DNA of 64,000 bases from Euglena gracilis (lineage: Eukaryota > Euglenida > Euglenophyceae > Euglenales). The stretch spans positions 72,290,914 to 72,354,913 of the forward strand of contig CP154956.1 in NCBI GenBank assembly GCA_039621445.1, given 5' to 3'. Shown here one piece after another: positions 62,066 to 64,000 of the stretch; the first letter of the stretch is position 1, and each line of letters starts with the position of its first letter. The notes under the pieces were generated by a model. It was not told where the DNA came from. It saw only the letters and a list, made by a program, of their open reading frames with translations, and searched no databases. Both the position numbers and the translations under genes were made by a program.

Positions 62066-63204
62066 GCAGGAACCCCTCCAACGTTTATTTCTCAATTCCC
62101 GATCAATCAATCAAGGGGGGGACCCACAGAGGCCCCCCTATGGTATGTCAACCAACCACATCAACATGGAGAAGACCAGATAGGCCAAACAGGGGCATTA
62201 AGCCCTATGGTATGTCTTCCAACAACAAGATCATCCAGAGAGGTGAGCAGAGAGGGAGAGAGTGCATGCACATCCCCCCAGAAAAAATTTCCTTTTACAA
62301 GGGCCCAAGCCCTAGGGGACCTAGGGGTGCAATGTCCAACACCCCCAGCCCAGCCCCCCCAGAATCATCTTACCCAGAAAATAAATTCAATGGAGGAAAT
62401 ATGGGAAACACCCCCCTCCATCAAAGGCTGCAAAAAAGCCTAGAATGTCCAACTTCTCCAGCCCAGCCCCCCCAAAATCATCTTATCCAGGAAATAAATT
62501 CCATGGAAGAAAAATGGGGAGACACCTCCCTCCATCAAAGGCTGCAAAAAGGCTTGAAATGGTGGGCAAAAAATGCCCCCCCAACAATATGTCAACTCAT
62601 CAGGGATGGCATTCAACCCCCCTGGGTCAGCCCACCAAAATTATCCACCCACCCAAAAATCAGGGCATATTTGAACTTACCCCAAGCAGAAAAAATACTG
62701 CTGGATTACGAAAGATCTGGATCCATAAAGAGGGTGAAGGATTCAACCACCCAGCACCTGATCCCCTGGTTTCTAATTTCAAAACCAGAGGGGGGACAGA
62801 CAAAATGGAGATTAATAAGCGATTGCAGGGAAATAAATCAAAGGTTCCAAGTGAAACCTTTCAAGCTGGATCACATCCAGCACATTTTTCCAGTTTTGGA
62901 AAAAGGCCACTGGGCAGCAAAAATAGACCTAAAGGATGCCTATTTTCATATTCCAGTGAGTCCAGGCCTAAGGCCATTTTTAAGGCATCAGGTGGGGGGG
63001 CAGACCTGGGAATTCCAGGCAGGCTGTTTTGGCCTGAATGTAATGCCCCAAATTTTAATGTCAGTAATGAAGACATTCGAGAAACTGTGGAGAAAAAGGG
63101 GCATCCAGGTATTTATTTACCTGGACGACATTTTACTGGTGGCCCCAACACAACTCATCTTACAAAATTACCTGAACACTGTGGTCAGGGATTTAATCAA
63201 ATAA
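61933..63204 (+). CDS. DIRS-type reverse transcriptase
   Basis: 423 codons. After a repeat-rich and Pro-rich start the RT domain shows TKWRLISDCREINQRF, AAKIDLKDAYFHIPVSP (catalytic Asp), FGLNVMPQIL and VFIYLDDILLVA (YLDD box with the two catalytic Asp). The FGLN...P motif and the motif spacing are those of DIRS/Ngaro elements, which replicate through a circular intermediate and integrate with a tyrosine recombinase. The frame stops at TAA 63202-63204, inside the sequence DLIK-stop-GFKIN where the family continues; similarity goes on in the same frame to 63300. The stop is therefore likely a point mutation in this copy. Confidence 0.9.
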   Translation: MGDKGTHSGPFNDLAPGGKGTHSGPFKDPAPGGKGTHSGPFGGRGRNPSNVYFSIPDQSIKGGTHRGPPMVCQPTTSTWRRPDRPNRGIKPYGMSSNNKIIQRGEQRGRECMHIPPEKISFYKGPSPRGPRGAMSNTPSPAPPESSYPENKFNGGNMGNTPLHQRLQKSLECPTSPAQPPQNHLIQEINSMEEKWGDTSLHQRLQKGLKWWAKNAPPTICQLIRDGIQPPWVSPPKLSTHPKIRAYLNLPQAEKILLDYERSGSIKRVKDSTTQHLIPWFLISKPEGGQTKWRLISDCREINQRFQVKPFKLDHIQHIFPVLEKGHWAAKIDLKDAYFHIPVSPGLRPFLRHQVGGQTWEFQAGCFGLNVMPQILMSVMKTFEKLWRKRGIQVFIYLDDILLVAPTQLILQNYLNTVVRDLIK

Positions 63205-64000
63205 GGATTCAAAATCAATGTGAAAAAATCCACCCTGCAGCCCACCCAAATCGTCAATCCTCTTGGCTTTCAGCTAAACTTCCAAGAGGGAAAATTACAG
63301 GTGCCCCCCAGAAAATAAAAACAGTAAAAAAGGAGCTGGTAAAAATGGTGAAAAAAGATTACATGTCAAAAAGGCAACTGGCTGCCATTTTGGGCCAAAT
63401 CAGATGCAATCTAATGGCCCTGCCCTTTCTGAGGGCCTTTGCGGATGCCCTGTCAAATTTTTTGGTGGAAAATTCCACAGCCCCCTGGGACTCAAAACAT
63501 CCCATTTCCCAAAGAATAAAGGACCAATTAAAGGAAATAAAAATTCTGCTGGACACCTGGGGGGGCAGACCCTTCCCCCAAAATGCAACCAGGGAGTTGC
63601 ACTCAGACAGCAGTACCCATGCCTGGGGGGGGCTGGACATTCGAACAGGCAAAATTGTGCAAGAATTTTGGAGGGAAAACTCCATTTTGCACATAAATGT
63701 CAAAGAATTAAGTGCAGCCATAAGCACGGTACAAAGCCTCAGCCAGCCAGGGGAAACTGTGTCCCTATCCGTGGACAATCAAGTAATTTACTATTGCTTA
63801 ACAAAAGGGGGGGGCAGAAAGGATCCTTTCAATTCCATGCTAAGAACCTTCTTCAAATGGTGCATGGAACACAACATAAACCTGCAAGTAAAGTGGGTCC
63901 CCTCCAAAGACTGCCTGGCAGACCACACAAGCAGGTGGGAAATGGACAGGGGGGATTACTCACTGGACCCCCAACTTTTTCAGTGGCTGAGACAGCAATT
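63205..64000 (+). pseudogene. DIRS-type RT thumb and RNase H, running off the window
   Basis: After the TAA the same frame reads GFKINVKKSTLQPTQIVNPL. At the six-C run 63304-63309 the similarity moves to another frame (KTVKKELVKM, RQLAAILGQIRCNLMALPFL). RNase H follows with LHSDSSTHAWGG, INVKELSAA, SVDNQVIYY and DCLADHTSRW, giving the D-E-D-D set of the family. The frame is open to the last base, so the expected methyltransferase-like and tyrosine recombinase parts lie beyond 64000. Confidence 0.88.

Overview
The window is nuclear DNA from a eukaryote, most likely a unicellular alga or protist with a large, repeat-rich genome. I cannot name the lineage. The evidence is spliced genes with GT-AG introns, a plant-like HRD1 ubiquitin ligase, an hnRNP-type RNA-binding protein, DIRS-, hAT- and tyrosine-recombinase-type mobile elements, long microsatellites and poly-C/poly-G tracts. 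The standard genetic code fits: the gene ends I see are TGA, and no in-frame TAA or TAG is needed in the assembled cellular exons.

Two host genes stand head to head. HRD1 runs on the minus strand from 25982 down to 2260. I could assemble it from nine exons whose phases all agree, giving 483 codons plus a stop; the product is a multi-pass ER ligase with a RING-H2 finger. An hnRNP-like protein with three RRM domains runs on the plus strand from about 27065 to 40894, with a possible last exon near 46711-46802. Both genes mix tiny introns of 43-50 nt with introns of 1.3-9.7 kb, and the long introns hold almost all the repeats.

Introns of HRD1 (2.4-25.4 kb) hold C-tract repeats, a 1.3-kb DNA transposon with perfect ends and a 5-bp target duplication (12407-13735), hAT-type miniature elements and a diverged recombinase fragment. 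From 23.7 to 35.7 kb, across both genes, lies a cluster of at least four copies of an unusual element: a tyrosine recombinase joined to a PHD finger, inside terminal inverted repeats with 32-nt subterminal repeats, and with a ~113-bp palindrome on the 5' side of the coding region. The copy at 32954-35626 is the most complete.

From 47 to 60 kb there is no convincing host gene. It holds hAT-type miniature elements, a second copy of the 1.3-kb transposon, a 500-bp TATG array, miniature elements embedded in TA/TATG microsatellites, and a fragment of an hAT-associated zinc-finger protein (58.8-59.4 kb). The right end (61.2-64 kb) is a DIRS-type retroelement, partly decayed, with reverse transcriptase and RNase H; it runs off the window.
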